A DNA stretch of 64,000 nt from assembly GCF_006335115.1 (NCBI RefSeq), contig NZ_VDMJ01000030.1, forward strand, positions 1-64,000. Reading direction: 5' to 3'. The position numbers were made by a program, and so were the translations under genes. The notes under the pieces are model-generated. The model was given only the letters and a program-made list of their open reading frames with translations. It searched no databases and was not told the origin of the DNA. The stretch comes from Streptomyces sp. NP160 (GTDB lineage Bacteria > Actinomycetota > Actinomycetes > Actinomycetales > Quadrisphaeraceae). Positions 51,679 through 59,788 of the stretch are shown piece after piece (position 1 is the stretch's first letter; the number at the start of each line of letters is the position of its first letter).

Positions 51679-52272
51679 GTGTCCCCGTACGACCGCGCCG
51701 GCACCACTCAGCGCATCCACGCCGCGGCCGAGCGCGAGTTCGCGCTCTACGGGGTCGCCGGGGCGCGGATGGACCGCATTGCTGAGGCGGCGGACGCCGG
51801 GAAGGCGCTGATCTACAGCTACTTCGGCAACAAGGAGCAGCTGTTCGCGCAGGTCATCTCCACCCGCCTGACGCAGCTGGCTGAGGCGGTCGAGCTGCAG
51901 CCCCGGCGCGTCCCGGAGTACGTCGGCGACCTGTTCGACTTCATGACGTCGCACCCGGACGTGCTGCGCCTGGTCCTCCACGAAGCTGTGCAGTTCGATC
52001 CCCGCGAGGCACCTCACCAGGCCCCGCGACGCGAGCACTACGGCAGCAAGGCCGCCGCGGTGGCCGAGGGGCAGCAGCTCGGTCTGGTGGACCCTGCGCT
52101 TGAGCCCCGCTTCGTCGTCATGTCACTGATCAGCCTGGTCAGCTGGTACGTCGCTGCGCCTCAGATCACGCAGATGGTCCTCGGTGAGGACACGGCGGAG
52201 AGCAGAAGCCGGTACCGCGCTCACCTGGTGGAGCTGGCTCGTCGAGCTGTCGCGCCCCCTCAGTTCAGCTGA
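51679..52272 (+). CDS. TetR-family transcriptional regulator
   Basis: 197 residues from a GTG, with GAGG about 8 nt upstream. The helix-turn-helix is in RIHAAAEREFALYGVAGARM and IAEAADAGKALIYSYFGNKE; the C-terminal domain is of the TetR_C type with HEAVQFDPREAPHQAPRREHY. It is divergent from the MFS exporter and probably represses it and the following aldo/keto reductase genes. The ligand is unknown. 190 bp without a gene separate it from the small membrane protein gene. Confidence 0.87.
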   Translation: MSPYDRAGTTQRIHAAAEREFALYGVAGARMDRIAEAADAGKALIYSYFGNKEQLFAQVISTRLTQLAEAVELQPRRVPEYVGDLFDFMTSHPDVLRLVLHEAVQFDPREAPHQAPRREHYGSKAAAVAEGQQLGLVDPALEPRFVVMSLISLVSWYVAAPQITQMVLGEDTAESRSRYRAHLVELARRAVAPPQFS

Positions 52273-52462
52273 CCGCGCACGAGAAGGACCGTGTCCGCCG
52301 TCGCAGGCGTCGATCGGACGCGGCGCCGATGTTCGCGCTGCCCGTCGACGGCGTGGTGAGACGGATCCCCTCGGACGACGACGAGCTCTGGCCGGTCGTC
52401 TTTGCGGCCACCACTGGTCTCCCGTGACCGTCGTCGCCATCTGATCGTCTCGGGAGCCGCCA

Positions 52463-52657
52463 TCAACCAGCAGAGGTTGGAGGGCCGGGTGGGCTGAGCC
52501 GGCGGTCGATGAACCACGTCATGAACCCGCAGAGGACGCCACCGATCAGTCCCTGAACCAGGGACCACGGCCATGGTTGGCTGGTGGTCACCGCGATCAC
52601 GGCCCAGGCCAGCAATGAGCTCACCAGCGTGACGGCGGCGAGGGTGCGCCAGGACAT
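52463..52657 (-). CDS. Small two-helix membrane protein
   Basis: 64 residues with two hydrophobic stretches (about 5-26 and 31-50) and a basic FIDRRLSPP tail. No family is recognised. Its ATG overlaps the XdhC stop in TGATG, so it is translationally coupled to a molybdenum-enzyme maturation factor, which argues that it is real and related to this cluster. Confidence 0.55.
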   Translation of the reverse strand: MSWRTLAAVTLVSSLLAWAVIAVTTSQPWPWSLVQGLIGGVLCGFMTWFIDRRLSPPGPPTSAG

Positions 52658-53751
52658 CAGGCGGCGCCGCTGTGGATGCGGCCTGCGGTGAAGACCAGCG
52701 GTCGGCCCGCCCGGCCCGCCCCTTCGGCGATGACCTCGGCGATGATCGAGATCGCTGTCTCCTGGGGGGTGCGTGCCCCGATGTCGAGCCCGATGGGGGA
52801 GCGCAGGCGTCGCAGGTCGTCCTCCTGCAGGCCGGCCTCGCGCAGCCGGGCCAGTCGGTCGTCGTGAGTCCGCCGTGAGCCCATGGCCCCGATGTAGGCC
52901 AGCTGGGGCAGACGTGCAGCCACCTGCAGCACGGGGACGTCGAAGCGCGGGTCGTGCGTGAGGACCGCGATGGCCGTACGAGCGTCCACTCGTCCGGCAT
53001 CGGCTTCGCGCTGCAGGTAGCGGTGCGGCCAGTCGACGACGACGTCGTGCGCTGCTGGGAAGCGAGTCCGAGAGGTGAAGACGTCACGGGCGTCGCAGAC
53101 GGTGACGTGGAAGCCCACGAAGCGCCCCGCCTCAGCCAGTGCGGTGGTGAAGTCGACCGCGCCGAAGACGATCAGGCGCGGGGGAGGGCTGGTGGCTTCG
53201 ATGAAGACCGTCACCTCCTGGTCCAGCGCCTGGCCGTGCGCGCCGCGATGGATCAGCTGGGTGCCGCCCAGCTCCGCCAGGCGGAGTGCCTCGGCGACGA
53301 CGGCGCGGTCCAGCCCGTCGTCACCCAGCGTGCCGGCTGCGGTGTCGCCGTCGAGCACCAGCTGAGCACCGGCTCCAGGACCGTCGACCACGGTGGCGGT
53401 GGCGGTGGCGGTCGAGGTGAGGCGCTCGTGCCACACGGAGGTGCGCGGGTCGACCCGCTGCATGAAGACGGTCAGGCTCCCGCCGCACGACAGTCCCACC
53501 TGCATGGCATCGTCGTCGCTGACGCCGTAGGTCGTCGTGGCCGGTCGACCGGTCGCGATGACCTCCTGGCAGCGCATGAAGACGTCGGACTCCACGCAGC
53601 CACCGGAGACCGACCCGTAGACCTGTCCGGCAGCGCTGACGGCCATCGCTGCCCCCGCGGGCCGGGGGGCGGAGTTCCACGTGCGGATGACCGTGGCCAG
53701 CGCGTAGGGCTGTGCCCATGCGCTGACGTCTTGGCGCCCCTCGGTCAACAC
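52657..53751 (-). CDS. XdhC/CoxI-family molybdenum cofactor maturation protein
   Basis: 364 residues. The N-terminal XdhC domain (WNSAPRPAGAAMAV, GSVSGGCVESDV) binds Mo cofactor, and the Rossmann-like C-terminal domain (LIVFGAVDFTTALAE, LTHDPRFDVPVL, YIGAMGSRRTHDDRLARL) resembles XdhC_C. It loads sulfurated Mo cofactor into xanthine-dehydrogenase-type enzymes. Start is a GTG with AGG upstream. A molybdenum hydroxylase is encoded on the other strand (62054 onwards), which is the obvious client. Order on this strand: metallo-beta-lactamase - XdhC - small membrane protein. Confidence 0.9.
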   Translation of the reverse strand: MLTEGRQDVSAWAQPYALATVIRTWNSAPRPAGAAMAVSAAGQVYGSVSGGCVESDVFMRCQEVIATGRPATTTYGVSDDDAMQVGLSCGGSLTVFMQRVDPRTSVWHERLTSTATATATVVDGPGAGAQLVLDGDTAAGTLGDDGLDRAVVAEALRLAELGGTQLIHRGAHGQALDQEVTVFIEATSPPPRLIVFGAVDFTTALAEAGRFVGFHVTVCDARDVFTSRTRFPAAHDVVVDWPHRYLQREADAGRVDARTAIAVLTHDPRFDVPVLQVAARLPQLAYIGAMGSRRTHDDRLARLREAGLQEDDLRRLRSPIGLDIGARTPQETAISIIAEVIAEGAGRAGRPLVFTAGRIHSGAA

Positions 53752-53775
53752 GGTGGTCTGGGCCTCACCGCTGGC

Positions 53776-54642
53776 TCAGTGCGCCCGGGCGGGCACGGCG
53801 GTGAGCTTGTCGAAGAGGGAGCCGGCGTTGAGCGTCTGGATGTAATCCATCATGTAGCCCTGGCCGATGTCGACGGGGTAGCGGTCGGCGAAGTTGACCT
53901 TCGCGACGACCTCGTCCCTCGTCCAGCCTCGGGCGATGGCGTCGGCCACCGCCGACTTCCACTCGATCAGCACGGCGCGCTGCACGTTGACGTACTCGAG
54001 CGTGGTGACCGGTCCGTGGCCCGGGATGACGTGGTCGACGTCCAGAGCCCGCACGCGGTCCAGGGAAGCGATCCACTGGTCGACGTCGGAGGTCATCAGC
54101 CAGGTCTGGCAGTCGTTGAAGATCGTGTCTCCGGTGAAGACAACACGCTCCTCGGGGACGTGCACCGCGATCTGGCCGGGGGTGTGGCCGGGGGTGTGAA
54201 GCAGGTGGAAGGTGTGGTCACCGACGCGCAGCGTCAGATCGCCGGTGAAGACGAGGTGACCCTTGTTGGGGTCGGCGTAGTACTCCTCCCGCTCGGGGAA
54301 GAGGAGCTCGCCGCCGGGGTCGTCCGGGAGGGCTTCGCGGGCGTACTCGAAGGGGTCGAGCTCGGGGTAGACGGTCATGAAGTTGTCGTAGACGCCCTGG
54401 TGGTGGACCACCTGGCCGGCGCCCTTGAAGTAGTAGTTGCCGAAGATGTGGTCGACGTGGTGCTCGGTGTTGATGACGTAGCGGATGGGGCCGTGGCCCT
54501 CGACCTCCCGCCGCATGGCGACCGCCTTGGTGGGCAGCTGCGGGGTGTCGATGACGACGGTGCCGCTGTTGGTGACGACGAACCCGGGATTGCAGCCGCG
54601 CACCTTCGTCTCGGCGAAGGTGCGGGGGGTGATCTGCTCCAT
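53776..54642 (-). CDS. Metallo-beta-lactamase fold hydrolase
   Basis: 288 residues. The usual first metal motif HxHxDH reads Glu60-His61-His62-Val63-Asp64-His65, so the first His is replaced by Glu. Later ligands are intact: HTPGHTPG (His), TGDTIFND (Asp) and IPGHGP (His). ATG after AGAGAGG. Subgroups with such changes act on lactones, thioesters or phosphorylated compounds; the substrate here is unknown. It is the first gene of the minus-strand operon under the GntR regulator, and XdhC follows after 24 bp. Confidence 0.87.
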   Translation of the reverse strand: MEQITPRTFAETKVRGCNPGFVVTNSGTVVIDTPQLPTKAVAMRREVEGHGPIRYVINTEHHVDHIFGNYYFKGAGQVVHHQGVYDNFMTVYPELDPFEYAREALPDDPGGELLFPEREEYYADPNKGHLVFTGDLTLRVGDHTFHLLHTPGHTPGQIAVHVPEERVVFTGDTIFNDCQTWLMTSDVDQWIASLDRVRALDVDHVIPGHGPVTTLEYVNVQRAVLIEWKSAVADAIARGWTRDEVVAKVNFADRYPVDIGQGYMMDYIQTLNAGSLFDKLTAVPARAH

Positions 54643-54770
54643 CGACGTACCTCTCTGTGCGTCTGGTCCGGTGCGCCTGCTCGGTGGCGACCGGTGTGGT
54701 GGTGAGAGCTCAGTACCTGGCCAGCGCAAGGCAGCGGTGCCTCGTCGCAGCTCCGGTGCTGCGCGGGCCG

Positions 54771-54800
54771 GGTGGATCAGAAGGCTCGGTGTGATCCACC
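54771..54800 (-). terminator. Putative terminator of gntR-like gene
   Basis: Perfect 9-bp arms GGTGGATCA (54771-54779) and TGATCCACC (54792-54800), 12-nt loop, 19 nt after the regulator stop on the minus strand. It separates the regulator transcript from the metallo-beta-lactamase operon. Confidence 0.6.
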
Positions 54801-54819
54801 GAGGGTGGGGGAGTGGGGA

Positions 54820-55473
54820 TCAGACGGGCTGGGCGCTGCGCATCACGAGGCCGCCGAAGAACTCGATGTGGGCCCGCATCTCCGAGGAGGCCAGTGCCGG
54901 GTCGCGCTGACGCAGGGCGTTGAGGATCGGGCGGTGCATCTCGGCGATCATGTGCAGGTCCCACTCGGCGCGGATGACGCTGATGAGGGTGCCCGTCTCC
55001 ACGCGCAGCGAGTGCCACTGGTCGAGCAGCACCTCGTTGCCGGCAACTTCGACGATGATCTCGTGGAAGCGGGTGTCGTGGCGCATCTGCGCCCGGGGGT
55101 CGCGTTCCACGGCGGCGATGCGCATGCCCTCGACCTCGTCGGCCAGGGCGAGGAGCACGTCGTCGGTGATCCGAGTGGCGGCCTCGCGGCCGGCGAGCTC
55201 CTCCAGGCAGGCGCGCACCGGGTACACCTGGCCGAGGCGCTCGGGAGTGATCTCGCGCACCCTGGCGCCCTTGTGGGGCTGGCTCTCGATGAGGTGCATG
55301 CCTTCCAGGTCGCGCAGCGCCTCTCGGACGGGGGCCTGGGAGGTGCCGAACTCCTTGGCGATGGCGCTCTCCACGATGCGGTCACCGGGGGCGTAGGTGC
55401 CGTCGATGATCCGCTCGAGGATGCGACCTTTGATCTCTTCGCGCAGCACGGTGCGGACGATCTGAGACTCCAT
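54820..55473 (-). CDS. GntR-family transcriptional regulator (FadR/VanR-like)
   Basis: 217 residues. The N-terminal winged helix has GDRIVESAIAKEFGTSQAPV and LEGMHLIESQPHKGARV. The C-terminal FCD domain of six helices has DTRFHEIIVEVAGNEVLLDQW, with metal-binding His and Asp residues. FCD regulators bind organic acids. Start is an ATG with AGGAGG 3 nt upstream. Palindromic CATCGAT-type sites lie directly upstream and at the divergent promoter, suggesting control of the whole catabolic cluster. Confidence 0.9.
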   Translation of the reverse strand: MESQIVRTVLREEIKGRILERIIDGTYAPGDRIVESAIAKEFGTSQAPVREALRDLEGMHLIESQPHKGARVREITPERLGQVYPVRACLEELAGREAATRITDDVLLALADEVEGMRIAAVERDPRAQMRHDTRFHEIIVEVAGNEVLLDQWHSLRVETGTLISVIRAEWDLHMIAEMHRPILNALRQRDPALASSEMRAHIEFFGGLVMRSAQPV

Positions 55474-55493
55474 GCGCCCTCCTGGTGCCGTTC

Positions 55494-55508
55494 CATCGAT
55501 CATCGATG
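55494..55508. promoter_or_regulatory. GntR-type palindromic operator
   Basis: CATCGAT-C-ATCGATG is a perfect 15-bp dyad 20 bp upstream of the gntR-like start. A related half-site TATCGAT lies at the divergent promoter (about 55794-55800). Confidence 0.7.
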
Positions 55509-55766
55509 ACCGATGCGCGTGGTGTCAATGGTGCACCCTCGAGTGCTGATCTGGGACCAGTGAACCCCACCTGCCTCTGCCGCGCGGCATGGATGCCGCT
55601 GGCTCGCGTGGGTCTCGAGCTGCGTAATAGCAGATCAGAGCCCAGTTGACCCCTGATGGGGCATTGGTCAGCGGTCGAACTGTAGCCAGGGGACGGTCAG
55701 GAGGGTGCCCGTTCGACGGCTCCCCCCTGGCCGCCTGCAGGGTGCCGAGCTCGCGAGATCCACCCC

Positions 55767-55796
55767 TTGACAGCCGTACAGCGCCCTGGTGATTAT
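55767..55796 (+). promoter_or_regulatory. Predicted promoter of PEP-synthase-like operon
   Basis: Consensus TTGACA (55767-55772), 18-bp spacer, GATTAT (55791-55796). The ATCGAT half-site overlaps the end of the -10 box, so the GntR protein could block it. Confidence 0.55.
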
Positions 55797-55854
55797 CGAT
55801 ACTCGGCTATCGGTGAACCCGGCTCGCAGCCGGCCCGACCACGATGGAGTGGGT

Positions 55855-57654
55855 ATGAGCGACACCAGCACGCCCCGAGCGACCTTCTTCGGTGACGAGT
55901 CCTTCCCCATCACGTGGGAGGACGGGCAGGAGGAGCTGTTCTGGGTCCACGACGACCTGCACATCCCCAACCCGGTCTCCCCGATGTACGCGGACATCGG
56001 CGGGTGGTGGCTCAAGTGCGACTACATGTTCCGGCGCTTCGGAACGCCCTTCGCCAGCGACTGGCTGGTCAAGGTCATCAACGGCTACGTCTACACCGCC
56101 GCCATCCCGGCGAAGGCGGGCTTGACCGCTGAGGGCTTCGAGTACGGCGCCCGCTACACACCTCGTGTGCCGGTCGACCCGGAGTACGCCAACCAGATCG
56201 GCTCCTACCTCGGCTGGACGCTGCCGTACTACGCCGACAACTTCCTCGAGTGGTGGCGCGGCCGACTGCGCCCGGAGATCGAGCGCAACTTCGAGCGCCT
56301 CGACGGCTACGACTACGACGGCGCCAGCCTGCTGGAGCTGGCGATCCTGCTCGAGGACGCCATCGACGTCCACGACCGCCACTGGCAGATCCACTGGGTG
56401 CTGAACTTCGCCCAGTTCTCCTCCACGACCGCGCTCAACGCCGCCATCACCAAGGCCCGCGGCGAAGGAGACCACTCCGCTCTCATGGGCCGGCTCCAGA
56501 GCTCCACGGAGAACCGCAACTGGGACTCCCTGCGCGAGCTGTGGCAGATCAAGGAGAAGGTCAAGAACGACGGCGGCGAGGTCGCAGACGCCTTCGGCAA
56601 GGCGACGGCCACCGACGTGCTGGTCGCTCTGCGCGAGACCGAGGCCGGCCGCGCCTTCATCGCCGAGCAGCTGGAGCCCTACCAGGCCGTCTACGGCTAC
56701 AAGTCCATGTGGGCCCACGAGTTCTCCTTCAAGACCTGGCGCGAGGAGCCCGCCCCGATCGTGGAGGCGGTGCGCGGGTACCTGGAGACCGACTACGACT
56801 TCCCCGCCGAGCTCGCCGCCGTCACCGCCGACCTCGAGGCCGCCAAGGCCGAGGTGCTCGAAGGTGTGGCCGAGGGCCCGGCGCGCGAGGAGCTGAGCGC
56901 GGCCCTGGCGCTGAGCCTGAAGATGAACCCGCTGACCCCGGACCACCACTTCTACATCGACCAGGGCACCAACGCCCGGGTCCGCCTGGTCCTCATCGCC
57001 ATCGGGCGCAAGCTCGTCGAGGCCGGCGTGCTGTCCGACCCCGAGGACGTCATGTACCTGCGCTACAACGAGCTGCGGGTGGTCATGGCCGGCGGCTACC
57101 CCGGCGACGTCGCCGACCTGGTCTCCGACCGTCGCGACGAGCGCGAGGACGCCTACGAGGTGCGCCCCCGCGACTGGGTCGGCACCGCCACCGAGGAGGC
57201 GCTCGCCTTCCCCTACTGGGCGCTGTGGGCCTTCCCGGAGAAGATCGACCGCAAGCCGTCGGAGTCCGACGACATCGTCGTCGGGCTGCCCGCCTCCAGC
57301 GGCGTGGTCGAGGGCACCGCACGCGTCGTGCTCTCGCCGGAGCAGTTCGACCAGGTCCAGCGCCGCGACATCATCGTGTGCCGCATGACCTCGCCGGCCT
57401 GGGTGGTCCTCTTCACCAAGATCAGCGGCCTGGTCACCGACGCCGGCGGCATGGCCTCCCACCCCGCCGTCGTCTCCCGCGAGTTCTCGCTGCCCGCCGT
57501 GGTCGGCACCTCTGACGCCACCCGGCGCATCCAGACCGGCGACCGCATCCGCGTCAACGGCTCCACCGGACAGGTCGAGGTCCTCAGCCGAGCAGGGGAG
57601 GACCCCCAGGCCTCCTCGGCCACCAACGCCACCCTCGCGGCGGCCTCGCTGTGA
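55855..57654 (+). CDS. PEP-utilising phosphotransferase subunit with phosphohistidine domain
   Basis: 599 residues. The C-terminal phosphohistidine domain of PEP synthases is clear: DAGGMASHPAVVSREFSLPA with the catalytic His536, followed by QTGDRIRVNGSTG. The N-terminal 450 residues, rich in aromatic residues (WWLKCDYMFRRFG, TLPYYADNFLEWWRG), match the substrate-specific part of this family. It lacks the ATP-grasp domain, which is a separate gene directly downstream (4-nt overlap). The split is known for phenylphosphate synthase and for the CreH/CreI 4-methylbenzyl phosphate synthase of Corynebacterium. I infer that the pair phosphorylates a hydroxyl of the catabolic substrate. Confidence 0.85.
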   Translation: MSDTSTPRATFFGDESFPITWEDGQEELFWVHDDLHIPNPVSPMYADIGGWWLKCDYMFRRFGTPFASDWLVKVINGYVYTAAIPAKAGLTAEGFEYGARYTPRVPVDPEYANQIGSYLGWTLPYYADNFLEWWRGRLRPEIERNFERLDGYDYDGASLLELAILLEDAIDVHDRHWQIHWVLNFAQFSSTTALNAAITKARGEGDHSALMGRLQSSTENRNWDSLRELWQIKEKVKNDGGEVADAFGKATATDVLVALRETEAGRAFIAEQLEPYQAVYGYKSMWAHEFSFKTWREEPAPIVEAVRGYLETDYDFPAELAAVTADLEAAKAEVLEGVAEGPAREELSAALALSLKMNPLTPDHHFYIDQGTNARVRLVLIAIGRKLVEAGVLSDPEDVMYLRYNELRVVMAGGYPGDVADLVSDRRDEREDAYEVRPRDWVGTATEEALAFPYWALWAFPEKIDRKPSESDDIVVGLPASSGVVEGTARVVLSPEQFDQVQRRDIIVCRMTSPAWVVLFTKISGLVTDAGGMASHPAVVSREFSLPAVVGTSDATRRIQTGDRIRVNGSTGQVEVLSRAGEDPQASSATNATLAAASL

Positions 57655-58565
57655 CCACCTCGCCCACGACCTCCCCGACGACCGAGAGGAGCGAGCTGGT
57701 GGTCTCCACCTCCCAGCCGGACCCCGGGGTCCAGGTCGTCCACCAAGACCTGCCGCTCGTCCTGCCCTTCGACCACGCACGCGCCATCGAGGTGCCTCTC
57801 AGCGGAGGCAAGGGGGCCTCGCTCGCCACCATGACCGCGCAGGGCCTGCCCGTCCCGGCCGGGTTCGTCATCACTTCCGCGGCCTTCGCCGCGGCGGTGG
57901 ACGAAGAGGCGCTGCGCCGGTGCAGCAGGGCCTCGGACATGGCCGGCGCACGAGAGATCGTGGCCGCCGCCCACCCGCCGAGGGAGCTCATCGAGCAGGC
58001 CTTCGCCGCGCTCACCGGACCGGTGGCCGTCCGCTCCTCGGCGTGCGCCGAGGACTCCGAGGGTGCGAGCTACGCCGGCCAGCAGGAGACCTACCTCAAC
58101 GTCACCGGGCTCCCGGACGTGCTGGAGAAGGTCGTGGAGTGCTGGCTGTCCTTCTTCACCGACCGGGCGATCTTCTACCGCACCCAGAAGGGCTCCCTGG
58201 ACGACGTCGCCATGGCCGTCGTCGTGCAGGAGATGGTGCAGTCGCACAAGTCCGGGGTGATGTTCACGGTCGACCCGGTCCACCAGCGCCGCGACCGGAT
58301 GGTCGTGGAGGCCGCGTGGGGACTGGGGGAGAACGTCGTCAACGGTGAGATGACGCCTGACCACTTCGCCCTGGACCGCAAGGGCGCCATCAAGCGCACC
58401 AAGGCCGTGGCCGAGCCCGTGCTCGTCGAGGAGGAGACCAGGCAGCTGGCTGCACTGGGCAACCAGCTGGCCGACCTGCACGGCTGCCCCCAGGACATCG
58501 AGTGGGCCTTCGACGAGGACGGGAAGCTGTACCTGCTGCAGTCCCGCCCCATCACCACGGTCTGA
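57651..58565 (+). CDS. PEP/pyruvate-binding ATP-grasp subunit of split phosphotransferase
   Basis: 304 residues. The PPDK_N-type ATP-binding domain alone: GGKGASLATMTAQGLPVPAGF, VAVRSSACAEDSEGASYAGQ, KSGVMFTVDPV, EAAWGLGENVVNG and the final IEWAFDEDGKLYLLQSRPI. In normal PEP synthases this is N-terminal and fused to the phosphohistidine domain; here it is a separate protein encoded second. Its GTG overlaps the stop of the larger subunit. It would phosphorylate His536 of the partner with ATP, releasing AMP and phosphate. Confidence 0.88.
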   Translation: MTTSPTTSPTTERSELVVSTSQPDPGVQVVHQDLPLVLPFDHARAIEVPLSGGKGASLATMTAQGLPVPAGFVITSAAFAAAVDEEALRRCSRASDMAGAREIVAAAHPPRELIEQAFAALTGPVAVRSSACAEDSEGASYAGQQETYLNVTGLPDVLEKVVECWLSFFTDRAIFYRTQKGSLDDVAMAVVVQEMVQSHKSGVMFTVDPVHQRRDRMVVEAAWGLGENVVNGEMTPDHFALDRKGAIKRTKAVAEPVLVEEETRQLAALGNQLADLHGCPQDIEWAFDEDGKLYLLQSRPITTV

Positions 58566-58573
58566 GGCCCGGC

Positions 58574-59416
58574 GTGCGGTACGTCACCTACACCACCGAG
58601 GAGCTCGGGGACGCCTCGCGCGTCGGCTTCCTGGACGGCCAGTCCGTCGTGGACGCCGGCTTCGAGGGCGACATGGTCGCCTTCATCGAGGCCGGTGCGC
58701 CGCAGGGCGACACCCGGGAGGTGCCCGGGGCCACGCTGCTGGCACCGCTGCGTCCCCGCAGCCTGCGCGACTTCCTCGCCTTCGAGGGCCACCTCAAGAA
58801 CGCCTACAGCCGCTTGAACCGGGAGATCCCCGCTGAGTGGTACGAGGTGCCGGCTTGCTACAAGGGCCTGCCAGACACGGTCATCGGGCCCGACGCGCAG
58901 ATCCCCTGGCCCAGCTACAGCGACCAGCTCGACCACGAGCTGGAGCTCGCCGCCGTCATCGGACGCCCCGGCAAGGACATCAGCGCCCAGGACGCCGAGG
59001 CGCACATCTTCGGCTACACGATCTGGAACGACCTGTCCGCCCGCGACACCCAGCGCCGCGAGCTGCCGGTCGGCATGGGCCCGGGCAAGGCCAAGGACTG
59101 GGACGGGGCGAACATCCTCGGCCCGTGCCTGGCCACCCCCGACGAGCTCGACCCCAGCGGCGTGCAGCTCACGGTCCGCGTCAACGGGGAGGTGTGGGGG
59201 TCCGACACCACCGCCCACATGCACCACACCTTCGCGGCCATGATCGCGTACACGTCCAGAGACCTGACGCTGCGCGCCGGGGAGGTCTTCGGCTCCGGCA
59301 CCGCCGCCGGGGGCTCCGGCCTGGAGCTGGACCGCTGGGTGCAGCCCGGGGACGTCATCGAGATGGAGGCCGAGGGCATCGGCGTCCTGCGCAACACGGT
59401 CGGCCCTCGGCCCTGA
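58574..59416 (+). CDS. Fumarylacetoacetate hydrolase family protein
   Basis: 280 residues. The C-terminal FAH domain has the metal site DHELELAAVIG (Glu-x-Glu), FGYTIWNDLSARDTQ (Asp) and GSGTAAGGSG. The N-terminal 65 residues resemble the cap region of actinobacterial FAH proteins. The family includes C-C hydrolases, hydratases and decarboxylases of aromatic catabolism. Start is a GTG 8 nt after the ATP-grasp stop. It would process a 1,3-dicarbonyl or 2-hydroxydienoate from ring cleavage, so the pathway probably passes through an acyclic dicarbonyl. Confidence 0.87.
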   Translation: MRYVTYTTEELGDASRVGFLDGQSVVDAGFEGDMVAFIEAGAPQGDTREVPGATLLAPLRPRSLRDFLAFEGHLKNAYSRLNREIPAEWYEVPACYKGLPDTVIGPDAQIPWPSYSDQLDHELELAAVIGRPGKDISAQDAEAHIFGYTIWNDLSARDTQRRELPVGMGPGKAKDWDGANILGPCLATPDELDPSGVQLTVRVNGEVWGSDTTAHMHHTFAAMIAYTSRDLTLRAGEVFGSGTAAGGSGLELDRWVQPGDVIEMEAEGIGVLRNTVGPRP

Positions 59417-59440
59417 GACCTGACGGCACCAGCCGTCGCG

Positions 59441-59457
59441 CCCGGCACACGGCCGGG
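59441..59457 (+). other. Intercistronic hairpin
   Basis: CCCGGC-ACACG-GCCGGG between the FAH and ABM-domain genes, 24 nt after the former. It may modulate downstream expression. No T-tract. Confidence 0.35.
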
Positions 59458-59494
59458 AGGAACACCACGAACACCGATCGAGAGGACCCGCACC

Positions 59495-59788
59495 ATGGCA
59501 TTCGTCGTCGCAGCCATCTGGAAGGCCAAGCCCGGCGAGGAGGGGCGCATCCAGGAGGTCATCAAGACCATGACCCCGCTCTCGCGCGAGGAACCGGGCA
59601 ACCTGTACTACCAGGCGCAGGTCTCCCCGGAGGACCCCACGAAGTTCTTCCTTTACGAGCAGTACACCTCCGCGCAGGCCTACGACGACCACAAGGCCAC
59701 CGAGCACTTCCAGAAGCACGTCTTCGGCTACGCCATCGAGTACCTCGAGGCCCGCGAGGTAGCCACCTACGAGACGATCGATGTCTGA
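59495..59788 (+). CDS. ABM-domain protein (antibiotic biosynthesis monooxygenase family)
   Basis: 97 residues with the ferredoxin-like dimeric fold: VVAAIWKAKPGEEGRIQEVI, SREEPGNLYYQAQ and FFLYEQYTSAQAYDDHKATEH. These proteins include cofactor-free quinol monooxygenases (YgiN-like) and heme-degrading enzymes. It precedes the histidine phosphatase gene with 8-nt overlap. In this set it may oxidise a quinol- or catechol-like intermediate. Confidence 0.87.
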   Translation: MAFVVAAIWKAKPGEEGRIQEVIKTMTPLSREEPGNLYYQAQVSPEDPTKFFLYEQYTSAQAYDDHKATEHFQKHVFGYAIEYLEAREVATYETIDV

